Source: Flavobacteriales bacterium
Lineage (GTDB): Bacteria; Bacteroidota; Bacteroidia; Flavobacteriales_D; Crocinitomicaceae
DNA: 18,929 nt
NCBI GenBank assembly: GCA_947458985.1
Contig: CANHBA010000019.1
Span: 1-18,929, forward strand
Reading direction: 5' to 3'
Within the stretch, counting starts at the first letter, position 1. Each line of letters begins with the position of its first letter. Under the pieces are notes generated by a model. The model worked only from the letters and a program-made list of their open reading frames with translations, was not told where the DNA came from and ran no database searches. This document shows positions 1 to 6,394 of this stretch, one piece after another. The position numbers and the translations under genes were made by a program.

Positions 1-2
1 GT

Positions 3-611
3 TTTGCAAGCTGTAACATTTGTACGAATGATGTTGCTTTCTCAGTAGACATGAATGACTACGTAAATGGCGGTGGTTCAACAACTGCAGGTGTATTCTT
101 AAACGGTACTTTCAACGGCTGGTGTGGTACTTGTACCCCAATGACAGACGCTAACGGCGACAACGTATGGGAAGTAACAGTTCCACTTGGTTTAGGTGCA
201 ATTGAATACAAATTTACAGTTGATGGCTGGAACGTATCTGAGCAATTTGTTGGTGGTGAGTCTTGTACAGTAACTAACGGTGGTTTCACTAACCGTTCTT
301 ACAACGTAACTGCTCCTGCAACAATTGGTCTAGTATGTTGGGAAAGCTGTGGCGCTTGCCAAGGTGGTATTTCAGAATTGGAATCAGCGGTAGCTATCTA
401 CCCTAACCCAGTTAACACTGTTATGACAGTTAAAGCAACTGAAGCCATGCAACAAATCCGCATCCTTGACCTTACGGGTAAAGAAGTTGCAAACTTTGTA
501 GCTAATGGACTTACACAAGAAATCAATGTAGAAGCGCTTAAAGCGGGTATCTACACTATCCAAATCGCAACAGCTACTGGTAACAGCAGCAAGCAATTTG
601 TGAAAAAATAA
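3..611 (+). CDS. T9SS-sorted secreted protein with CBM-like module (5' end outside window)
   Basis: The reading frame is open to the left window edge, so the first ATG at 51 is internal and the gene starts upstream. The visible part holds one beta-sandwich module of the kind seen in starch-binding/AMPK-glycogen-binding-like domains of Bacteroidota exoproteins: it opens with AFSVDMNDY, has the core GTFNGWCGTC, and continues through YKFTVDGW to CWESCGAC. The last ~75 residues are a T9SS type A sorting domain: IYPNP, then RILDLTGKEV, then LKAGIYTIQI and a basic end (QFVKK). In this family the domain directs export through the outer membrane and is cleaved off there. The window opens with FASCNIC, resembling the Cys-rich end of the same module, so modules are probably in tandem. 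Codon use (many GGT, AAC, GTA) suggests high expression. The substrate is unknown. Confidence 0.85.
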   Translation, partial: FASCNICTNDVAFSVDMNDYVNGGGSTTAGVFLNGTFNGWCGTCTPMTDANGDNVWEVTVPLGLGAIEYKFTVDGWNVSEQFVGGESCTVTNGGFTNRSYNVTAPATIGLVCWESCGACQGGISELESAVAIYPNPVNTVMTVKATEAMQQIRILDLTGKEVANFVANGLTQEINVEALKAGIYTIQIATATGNSSKQFVKK

Positions 612-632
612 GAAGTTGATTGATGAAAAGGA

Positions 633-660
633 GGGGCTTTCGAAAGAGGCCCCTTTTTTT
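633..660 (+). terminator. Rho-independent terminator after the T9SS protein
   Basis: A GGGGC...GCCCC stem (633-653), extended inward by G-T and A-T pairs around a TCGA loop, is followed by seven T residues at 654-660. It lies 22 bases after the stop codon of the T9SS protein. It also shows that the next gene cannot start at the in-frame ATG at 620, which would put this hairpin inside the coding region. Confidence 0.85.
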
Positions 661-685
661 GTGCTTTATATCGGCGTTCTATGCG

Positions 686-693
686 TATTTTTG
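686..693 (+). promoter_or_regulatory. Bacteroidota -7 box, TATTTTTG
   Basis: TATTTTTG matches the TAnnTTTG -7 consensus of the main Bacteroidota sigma factor and ends 4 bases before the ATG at 698, just downstream of a terminator. The transcript would be leaderless or nearly so. A TTTG at 658-661 could be a -33 element, but the spacing (24 bases) is longer than the usual 19-21. It may drive the long gene train starting at 698. Confidence 0.45.
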
Positions 694-697
694 CAAC

Positions 698-1060
698 ATG
701 GATCACGACATCGAACTCCGTTTTCAAAAACTACAAAAACACCTTGAAAAAGACTTTGGCCCCGGCATGGACATGTCTACGTTTTTGTTCCTAGTGGGTG
801 TAAACGAACTCGGCATGGGGCATCAAACCTTTTCCAAACAACAAAAAATGGAACTCATGCACATTGCTATCTGCACTTTGCTTGAACCTTACGGCTACTA
901 TACCTTCGATGGCCGCGATGCCGACCTCTGGCCGCACTTTACTCTCAATCAACGCCTACCTGCTCTCAACCATCAACAACAACAGCATCTCCTCAAAGAA
1001 GGGCTCTTAGATTATTTCATCAAAAATGAATATTACCATGAAATACCTGAATCTATCTAG
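698..1060 (+). CDS. Conserved Bacteroidota protein of unknown function (120 aa)
   Basis: The protein is soluble, with no signal peptide or membrane segment. The pattern, with MSTFLFLVGVNELG, a helical segment with QQKMELMHIAICTLLEPYGYY, then GRDADLWPHF, is one I associate with a small conserved family in Flavobacteriia that lacks an assigned function. The start was set at 698 because the longer frame from 620 runs through the upstream terminator, and because the -7 box at 686-693 sits right before 698. Its 3' end overlaps the following lipoprotein gene by 23 bases, so the two are probably translated from one message. No catalytic motif is visible. Confidence 0.7.
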   Translation: MDHDIELRFQKLQKHLEKDFGPGMDMSTFLFLVGVNELGMGHQTFSKQQKMELMHIAICTLLEPYGYYTFDGRDADLWPHFTLNQRLPALNHQQQQHLLKEGLLDYFIKNEYYHEIPESI

Positions 1061-1640
1061 TCTATTTGTATTATTTGTACTCTTATCTTCCTGTTATTCC
1101 ACAGATGTTTTTCTCCGAGGAAGCAAAGGTCAGGAGCTTCCACATGCAGAGCAAAATATAGAAACAGAAACAAGCACATTTACAAAAGCAGAACAAGAGT
1201 TAGTTGCTCCCCACACATCAACGAACACACCTCATCAAGAAGTCAATACATTAACAGATCAACCAAATGATGCTGTTGTCAAGGGCAATTACACCCCTAT
1301 TTCTCAAAGAAGCGGAAACGCTCCAACCGTCCATACATCTTCCAAATCAGCCAACAACTATTCAGTAAAACCTGAAGTCCAACCCCAATTCAATCATTCC
1401 AAATCCCACGCAATTGCAAACAAACATCTTAGAGCCCCTTCTAAAGGTTTCTTTGGTAGCGTAGGGCATTCATTTGGCGTGGTTGGTGTAGTTTTCATTT
1501 TTGTTGGTTTGATCTTATTTCTAATAGGAGGTATGCTCATTGATACGCTTGGCGCCTTATTCCTTGGTTTCGGTTTGGTATTTCTCTTAATTTGGTTGGT
1601 TTTAGCAGTTTTGCAAGGTCTATTTGACGTAATTTTGTAG
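1038..1640 (+). CDS. Hypothetical lipoprotein with two C-terminal membrane helices (200 aa)
   Basis: The N-terminus is a lipoprotein signal: MKYLNLSSL, a hydrophobic stretch, then LLSSC with the acceptor Cys at residue 19. Residues 20-135 are a low-complexity linker rich in Thr, Asn, Ser, Gln and His. Two strongly hydrophobic segments follow at about 146-166 and 170-196, separated by only a few residues, as in a helical hairpin. I preferred the ATG at 1038 over the in-frame ATG at 1026 because it gives the more compact signal peptide; both are possible. A lipoprotein that also carries a membrane hairpin is odd. Inner-membrane retention seems likely. The stop is followed after two bases by ctaB, but nothing in the protein itself links it to heme or oxidase assembly. 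Confidence 0.6.
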   Translation: MKYLNLSSLFVLFVLLSSCYSTDVFLRGSKGQELPHAEQNIETETSTFTKAEQELVAPHTSTNTPHQEVNTLTDQPNDAVVKGNYTPISQRSGNAPTVHTSSKSANNYSVKPEVQPQFNHSKSHAIANKHLRAPSKGFFGSVGHSFGVVGVVFIFVGLILFLIGGMLIDTLGALFLGFGLVFLLIWLVLAVLQGLFDVIL

Positions 1641-1642
1641 CA

Positions 1643-2545
1643 ATGTCAGAAGCCATCCAAAAGCCACCAACCAAATTTAAAACCTACTTGGTTTTCACCA
1701 AGTTCAGACTTTCCTTTTTAGTCATTTTATCTGCACTCACGGGTTACTTATTTGCTGGCGGCCAAAATTGGCTCGAAATCACCTACCTCATGCTTGGCGG
1801 TACGCTCGTCACAGGCGCATCCAACGGCGCCAACCAAATTTGGGAACGCGACCTCGACAAAATCATGAACCGCACCAACCGCAGGCCTTTGCCTACTGGC
1901 CAAATGCAGCTCAAAGAAGCCTACATTGTAGTCGTATTATTTCTTTTAGTGGGTACCTATTTGCTCTACCTGATCAACCTCAAAAGCGCACTACTTGGCG
2001 TTCTCGCTTTTGCGAGTTACGTCTTCGTTTATACGCCACTCAAACAAATTACGCCCTGGGCAGTATTTGTAGGTGCTTTTCCCGGTGCTATTCCACCGTT
2101 TTTAGGTGCCATCGCCGCTACCGACGCTTTCGGATTTGTTCCCGGCATTCTCTTCTTTGTGCAATTCACATGGCAGTTTCCACACTTTTGGGCCATTGCA
2201 TGGGTGCTCTACGACGACTACAAAAAAGCCGGATTCTCATTGCTTCCGTCCAAAACTGGCAAAGACAAAGCTTCCGCCTTTCAAATCATGGCCTATTCCC
2301 TTGCGCTCATCCCATTTAGCCTCATGCCCTGGATTCTCGGCTGGGCCGGCTATGTTACGCTTATTGCTGCCAGCATCATGGGTATTTGGTTCTTTTATTT
2401 GTCTTATAAACTCTATCATAGTTGCGAAACTTCCGATGCGCGTAAACTCATGTTCGCTTCATTTGTTTACTTACCGATCATCCAATTCATTTATGTTTTT
2501 GACCGAACCGATCGCTTTATTGACTTACTAAAAACACTGTCATGA
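1643..2545 (+). CDS. ctaB: Protoheme IX farnesyltransferase (heme O synthase)
   Basis: A 300-residue integral membrane prenyltransferase of the UbiA superfamily that transfers farnesyl from farnesyl diphosphate to the vinyl group of heme B, giving heme O for heme-copper oxidases. The first Asp-rich motif is visible as NQIWERDLDKIMNRT (residues 64-78: N64, D70, D72) followed by RPLPTG; the second conserved region is YDDYKKAGFSLLP (190-202). About eight or nine hydrophobic segments cover most of the protein, and the length is normal for the family. It starts two bases after the lipoprotein stop and its TGA overlaps the ATG of the first COX III gene (ATGA). Its position at the head of COX subunit genes supports the call. 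The heme A synthase partner, ctaA, is not in the window. Confidence 0.93.
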   Translation: MSEAIQKPPTKFKTYLVFTKFRLSFLVILSALTGYLFAGGQNWLEITYLMLGGTLVTGASNGANQIWERDLDKIMNRTNRRPLPTGQMQLKEAYIVVVLFLLVGTYLLYLINLKSALLGVLAFASYVFVYTPLKQITPWAVFVGAFPGAIPPFLGAIAATDAFGFVPGILFFVQFTWQFPHFWAIAWVLYDDYKKAGFSLLPSKTGKDKASAFQIMAYSLALIPFSLMPWILGWAGYVTLIAASIMGIWFFYLSYKLYHSCETSDARKLMFASFVYLPIIQFIYVFDRTDRFIDLLKTLS

Positions 2546-3591
2546 ATTACGAACAAGAACTAAAACCTGAAGTCAGGGAAAAAATGAAAAAAAATCTCGT
2601 TTACGTCGGGATTTTCAGTATTATCATGCTGTTTGCTGGCCTTACCTCTGGCTACTACGTATCAATGGGCAAATCCTTTTGGCTGAAATACCCAATGCCA
2701 ACTGGTTTTTACCTCAGCACCCTTTTTATTGCACTCAGCTCCTTGAGTTTCTGGTTAGCTATACAAGGTGCCAAAAAAGACAAGCAAGGCCAATTAAAAG
2801 GCGCCATGACTGCCACACTTCTTTTTGGTGCTGCCTTCCTTTATTATCAATTCCAAGGCTACGGTGAGCTCGTCAATAAAGGCCTAAACCCAGTCAACGA
2901 CATCCTTGTTACAAATGGTCGCTATGGCGATTATTACGAAATTAAATACAAAGGCAATCTCGTCGCTGTAGACGGCAACGAATACCTCATCAACGGCAAG
3001 CCAATTGCCTCATCCGAATTCAAGAAAATTCAGTCCTATTTCAAACAATTTGAAAAAATCAACCGCAGTGCGCCACTTCGCATCAAGCAGCCGAATACAC
3101 AAATTGAACTATTTTACATCGGTAGTCCGGTCCTTATCAAAGACAAACAATTGTTTGCCAACGACAGCACCCAACTCACCTACTCCGATGAAATCCGTTT
3201 GAACGAACTCGCCATCAATATCCGAGACAAACGCGGCGATTTCTTTGCCCATGGCACTTACGGCAAAGACTTCACCATCTACTACAGCGGAAAAGCCCTC
3301 GAATACCAAAACCGCCAACTCATGTACAAAGGCACCGCGTTAAAACCGCACATGCAATTAAGTGCCATGCAAGCCGCCGATTCTGCTTCGGCATTTCTTT
3401 ACCTGATCACGTTTGTACATCTCTTACATGTACTCATTGCGTTGCTTTACCTTATGAAAGTTGCAATTGCCTCATTTTCAGGTAAGTTTAATTCTCAAAA
3501 CACATTATCACTCAGACTGAGCAGTATCTTCTGGCACTTTTTAGGGCTTTTGTGGCTGTATTTACTCGTCTTTTTGATTTTTATTCACTAA
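2542..3591 (+). CDS. Cytochrome c oxidase subunit III, first copy, with large periplasmic insert (349 aa)
   Basis: Five membrane segments are visible at about 18-40, 56-74, 88-105, 283-308 and 326-348, as in five-helix bacterial COX III. Family marks include FVHLLHVLIAL (291-301) in helix 4 and the IFWHFLGLLWLY run (329-340) in helix 5. Subunit III is a structural subunit beside subunit I. Five-helix bacterial COX III proteins are near 190-200 residues; this one is much longer because ~165 polar residues (about 110-278) sit between helices 3 and 4. The basic loops after helices 2 and 4 place that insert in the periplasm. It has no CxxCH heme motif and no Cys, and looks beta-rich, with a degenerate repeat (around 132-155 and 244-267; pattern I-x-Y-x-G). 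The gene overlaps ctaB by four bases and is followed by a second, non-identical COX III gene. Confidence 0.82.
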   Translation: MNYEQELKPEVREKMKKNLVYVGIFSIIMLFAGLTSGYYVSMGKSFWLKYPMPTGFYLSTLFIALSSLSFWLAIQGAKKDKQGQLKGAMTATLLFGAAFLYYQFQGYGELVNKGLNPVNDILVTNGRYGDYYEIKYKGNLVAVDGNEYLINGKPIASSEFKKIQSYFKQFEKINRSAPLRIKQPNTQIELFYIGSPVLIKDKQLFANDSTQLTYSDEIRLNELAINIRDKRGDFFAHGTYGKDFTIYYSGKALEYQNRQLMYKGTALKPHMQLSAMQAADSASAFLYLITFVHLLHVLIALLYLMKVAIASFSGKFNSQNTLSLRLSSIFWHFLGLLWLYLLVFLIFIH

Positions 3592-3615
3592 ACTTGCACA
3601 AAAATTTCTCTTAAA

Positions 3616-4641
3616 ATGGCTGGACATTCTGCACAACTAGACGCCAAAACACTATGGGGTGGTAAAGAATCCCCTTTCCAAACAAGTTATGGCAAACTAA
3701 TGATGTGGTTCTTCCTCGTTTCGGATGCACTCACTTTCAGCGGTTTATTAATTGCTTATGGTTTTACACGCCACAACGCCCAAGATGCTTGGCCGATTGG
3801 TGAAGAAACCTTCAACTCCATGCCTTTCTTAGGTCATGGCTATCCGCTACTTTATGTAGCCCTCATGACTTTCATCCTCATCGTTTCTTCGGTTACTATG
3901 GTATTGGCAGTTGAAGCTGGTCACCGCATGGACCGCAAAGGTGTTACCAAATGGATGATCGCTACCGTCATTGGTGGTTTCTTCTTTTTAGGCTCACAAG
4001 CTTGGGAATGGTCTCACTTTATTCATGGTTCTGAATTCGGTAAAATCGAACTTTCCGATGGTTCTGTTGCCATTGTGAAAGGTCACTTTGGCGAAATAAA
4101 CAGTTTTACTGTTCTTGAAGCCGGTAAAAAACACAAAGTTGGTGCGGTCATCAAAGAAGACCTCATGCACCAATTCCAACACGCTGCCGAACTTGGCCAT
4201 TTAGAAGCTGGCAAAATTCACCTTGCCGATGGTTCTGTTGCTAAAATCAACAAAGCTCACGACCACGACATGAAGCTCATCATCAAAAAAAGCGGAAAGC
4301 TTTACCAAGTTGGTGGCAAAGAAATCAAAGGCAAAAAAGCAGAGCAACTTTACTATGAGTCGCTTTATTCTGGCGAAAAAAACCGCGTTATCTACGGTGC
4401 CAACATGAAACAAAACGAATACGGCCCACAACAATACGCGCAATTCTTCTTCTTCATTACAGGTTTCCACGGTTTCCACGTATTCTCAGGAGTCATCATC
4501 AATATCCTCATTTTACTTGGTGTTCTATCCGGAACTTACCACAAACGTGGTCATTACGAAATGGTTGAAAAAACCGGTTTGTACTGGCACTTCGTTGACC
4601 TCGTTTGGGTCTTTGTATTTACCTTCTTTTATTTATTGTAA
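3616..4641 (+). CDS. Cytochrome c oxidase subunit III, second copy, with His-rich duplicated insert (341 aa)
   Basis: Membrane segments lie near 28-50, 77-99, 113-130, 276-303 and 320-341. Family marks are MMWFFLVSDALTFSGLL near the start, LGSQAWEW (125-132), GFHGFHVFSGVI (283-294) and YWHFVDLVWVFVFTFFYLL at the end. It is closer to canonical COX III than the preceding copy, so the pair probably both serve one oxidase or a supercomplex. About 138 residues (137-274) are inserted between helices 3 and 4. The charged loop EAGHRMDRKGVTK after helix 2 puts the insert in the periplasm. It contains two consecutive 57-residue units starting at K143 and K200 that share KI-x-L-x-DGSVA, and eight His residues between 157 and 217. 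Twenty-four bases separate it from the upstream gene; a TAAACTTG resembling a -7 box lies at 3589-3596. Confidence 0.88.
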   Translation: MAGHSAQLDAKTLWGGKESPFQTSYGKLMMWFFLVSDALTFSGLLIAYGFTRHNAQDAWPIGEETFNSMPFLGHGYPLLYVALMTFILIVSSVTMVLAVEAGHRMDRKGVTKWMIATVIGGFFFLGSQAWEWSHFIHGSEFGKIELSDGSVAIVKGHFGEINSFTVLEAGKKHKVGAVIKEDLMHQFQHAAELGHLEAGKIHLADGSVAKINKAHDHDMKLIIKKSGKLYQVGGKEIKGKKAEQLYYESLYSGEKNRVIYGANMKQNEYGPQQYAQFFFFITGFHGFHVFSGVIINILILLGVLSGTYHKRGHYEMVEKTGLYWHFVDLVWVFVFTFFYLL

Positions 4642-4662
4642 TTCTCTTAAACTACACACATC

Positions 4663-5031
4663 ATGGAAAGAGACGACCTCATAGAATATTCCCTTCACGG
4701 ACACCACGACGAAGCTAAAGGAAAAGAAATCCGCAGCAAAATCTACAAAGTCACTATTCTTTTGACTTTGATTACCATCATCGAGGTATTTATTGGTGCC
4801 AGCATCAAACAATCTTCTGATTGGTGGACAACCGTTAAAATCATCTTTATTTTGCTTACGCTTCTTAAAGCAGGTTACATCGTTATGGTTTTTATGCACC
4901 TAGGTGACGAACGCAAATACTTGCGCAACGTGATCCTCATTCCTTACTTCATATTTGTTTTATACCTGATTTTCATCGCCCTCTGGGAAGGTACCGCTGT
5001 TGGCAAGGTTTGGGAAACTATGTGGCAATAA
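4663..5031 (+). CDS. Cytochrome c oxidase subunit IV family protein (122 aa)
   Basis: A short protein with a charged N-terminus containing HGHHDEAKGKEIRSK and three membrane segments at about 27-46, 57-80 and 87-109. The segment from LLKAGYIVMVFMHL into GDERK (67-85) is the recognisable core of the prokaryotic subunit IV (caa3-type CtaF/CoxD-like) family. It is an accessory subunit of the oxidase. It follows the second COX III gene by 21 bases and precedes the SCO gene by three, which is the usual order of the group. No catalytic residues are expected. Confidence 0.87.
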   Translation: MERDDLIEYSLHGHHDEAKGKEIRSKIYKVTILLTLITIIEVFIGASIKQSSDWWTTVKIIFILLTLLKAGYIVMVFMHLGDERKYLRNVILIPYFIFVLYLIFIALWEGTAVGKVWETMWQ

Positions 5032-5034
5032 TTC

Positions 5035-5733
5035 ATGGAAGATAATACCGCCACCCGCAGTAAAAAGAGATCCATATTAGCACTATCTCTTGTCTTTGGG
5101 CCAGCGCTTTTTTTAATTTTCATGGCTACGCGTGGTTGCGACCACCGTTTTAAAAAATTAGCAGATTACGGGTTGGTGAAAACACCAACCTTTTCTGTAT
5201 ACAACCACAAAGGCAAACAAGAGCTAACTCTTCAAGATTACCAAGACCAAATTGTACTTGTAACCACACTTCAAACAAGTTGCCCGCACAATTGTGGGCT
5301 GGCTTTCTTTCCGCTCACCCAAAATCTTTACAAAGATTTACGCACCAATAAGCGTAAAAAACTAAAACAGGTGCGCCTACTTTCTATTGTTGTTGACTCT
5401 CTGGGTAATCCGGTTTCAGAAGAACAATTACTTGACATACAAGACATGTTGCGCAGCCGCGTTGAAGGCTACGACCCCGAACTATGGCAACTGGTTAATG
5501 CCGATCCCAAAATCTTCTACAACCTCACTAATAACGGGCAAAAGCTAATTGTCAAGGATAAAAAATACTTTGGCGGTATATCTTATAACGAACTTATTTT
5601 GCTGCTCGACAAACAGAACCACTTAAGAATGGTGCTCAACGGCCATACTGAAGGCATGATTCGTAAAATGAAAGAGCACCTCGCACTTTTGATCAAACAA
5701 TACGATAAAGAACGTGCTAAAAAACAAAATTAA
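5035..5733 (+). CDS. SCO1/SenC-family protein lacking the canonical copper-ligand His (232 aa)
   Basis: A membrane-anchored thioredoxin-fold protein: basic N-terminus, one membrane segment (13-31), then a periplasmic domain. The CxxxC copper/thiol motif is present as TSCPHNCG (C83, C87), preceded by IVLVTTLQ. In SCO proteins a distal His completes the copper site. Aligned without gaps to the SCO protein encoded next door, GGISYNELILLLD (180-192) matches GGYAHSGAFTLVD, so Tyr184 stands where that His should be. H196 or H204 could compensate, but nothing shows it. SCO proteins deliver copper to, or reduce the thiols of, the CuA site of COX subunit II. This copy could be a thiol oxidoreductase or copper-transfer partner rather than a full chaperone. 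It starts three bases after the subunit IV stop, and the next gene starts inside it. Confidence 0.78.
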   Translation: MEDNTATRSKKRSILALSLVFGPALFLIFMATRGCDHRFKKLADYGLVKTPTFSVYNHKGKQELTLQDYQDQIVLVTTLQTSCPHNCGLAFFPLTQNLYKDLRTNKRKKLKQVRLLSIVVDSLGNPVSEEQLLDIQDMLRSRVEGYDPELWQLVNADPKIFYNLTNNGQKLIVKDKKYFGGISYNELILLLDKQNHLRMVLNGHTEGMIRKMKEHLALLIKQYDKERAKKQN

Positions 5734-6394
5734 CTGGGTTTTTATTTGTCTCATACTTGCGCTTTCCTGCACAGAAAAAAGCCAAAGACACCTTCCCTAT
5801 TTAGGGAACTACGATGTTTCTTACCGTCAACACAACGGCAAAACCACCACCGACACCATCTATCAGCGCATTCCGAGCTTTACCTTCTTTAATGAAGATT
5901 CCATATTGGTAACCAACAAAAACTTTGCAGGAAAAGTCTGGATCAGCGAATTCTTTTTTGCCAACTGCCCCAGTATTTGCCCTATCATGAACACGCAACT
6001 AAAGAACGTTGCCAAAGCACTTGCGCCCTACCAAAAAGAGCTGCAATACTTATCTTTTACTATTGACCCAACCAACGATACACCAAGCAAACTTAAAGCG
6101 CACAAAGCCAAACTCGGCATTACCAATACCAATTGGGCGTTTCTCAGCGGTAATGAAGCTTTTACCCATCAATTAGGCATCGAGCATTTTCTCATTTTTG
6201 CCGGCCGCGAAGAAGAAGCATTAGGTGGTTATGCGCACTCAGGAGCTTTTACCCTAGTCGATAAAAAAGGATATGTGCGCGGCGTATACGAAGTTGTGCA
6301 ACCAGACCTCAGCGTCAACAAAAAAGAATTTCAACGGTTAATAAACGATACCAAAACACTTTTCACCTATGAATACCAGTTCGACGCCCAATAA
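5714..6394 (+). CDS. SCO1/SenC-family copper chaperone (226 aa, GTG start)
   Basis: It keeps all three expected copper ligands: CPSIC (C85, C89) and H175 in GGYAHSGAFTLVDKKG. The fold elements WISEFFFANC, LSFTIDPTNDTP and LVDKKGYVRGVY are characteristic of SCO proteins, which help assemble the binuclear CuA centre of cytochrome c oxidase subunit II. The N-terminus (MLKNKINWVFICLILALSC) reads as a lipoprotein signal with acceptor Cys19, although the residue at -3 is Ala rather than Leu. The start is GTG at 5714, 20 bases inside the preceding SCO gene; no in-frame ATG exists before the core domain. The two SCO genes are therefore translationally coupled. Its own 3' end overlaps the DUF420 gene by 26 bases. 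Confidence 0.88.
   Translation: MLKNKINWVFICLILALSCTEKSQRHLPYLGNYDVSYRQHNGKTTTDTIYQRIPSFTFFNEDSILVTNKNFAGKVWISEFFFANCPSICPIMNTQLKNVAKALAPYQKELQYLSFTIDPTNDTPSKLKAHKAKLGITNTNWAFLSGNEAFTHQLGIEHFLIFAGREEEALGGYAHSGAFTLVDKKGYVRGVYEVVQPDLSVNKKEFQRLINDTKTLFTYEYQFDAQ

Noticed and set aside
620..697. In-frame upstream start for the 120-residue conserved protein
   Set aside because: It would translate through the terminator hairpin at 633-660; the promoter box at 686-693 lies downstream of it.
2106..2531. Alternative plus-strand 141-codon frame inside ctaB
   Set aside because: Out-of-frame shadow of a well-conserved membrane enzyme; Ser/Pro/Leu-rich without domain features.
4055..4241. 16-base direct repeat that could mark a mobile element or deletion hotspot
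   Set aside because: The copies are exactly 57 codons apart and in frame, so they are explained by the protein-level duplication.
2869..4440. Possibility that the COX III inserts are fused cytochrome c domains
   Set aside because: Neither insert contains CxxCH or any Cys.
4201..4479. Minus-strand 92-codon frame opposite the second COX III
   Set aside because: Shadow of the coding strand; its Phe/Val-rich protein mirrors the Lys/Asn/Asp-rich insert and has no start signals.
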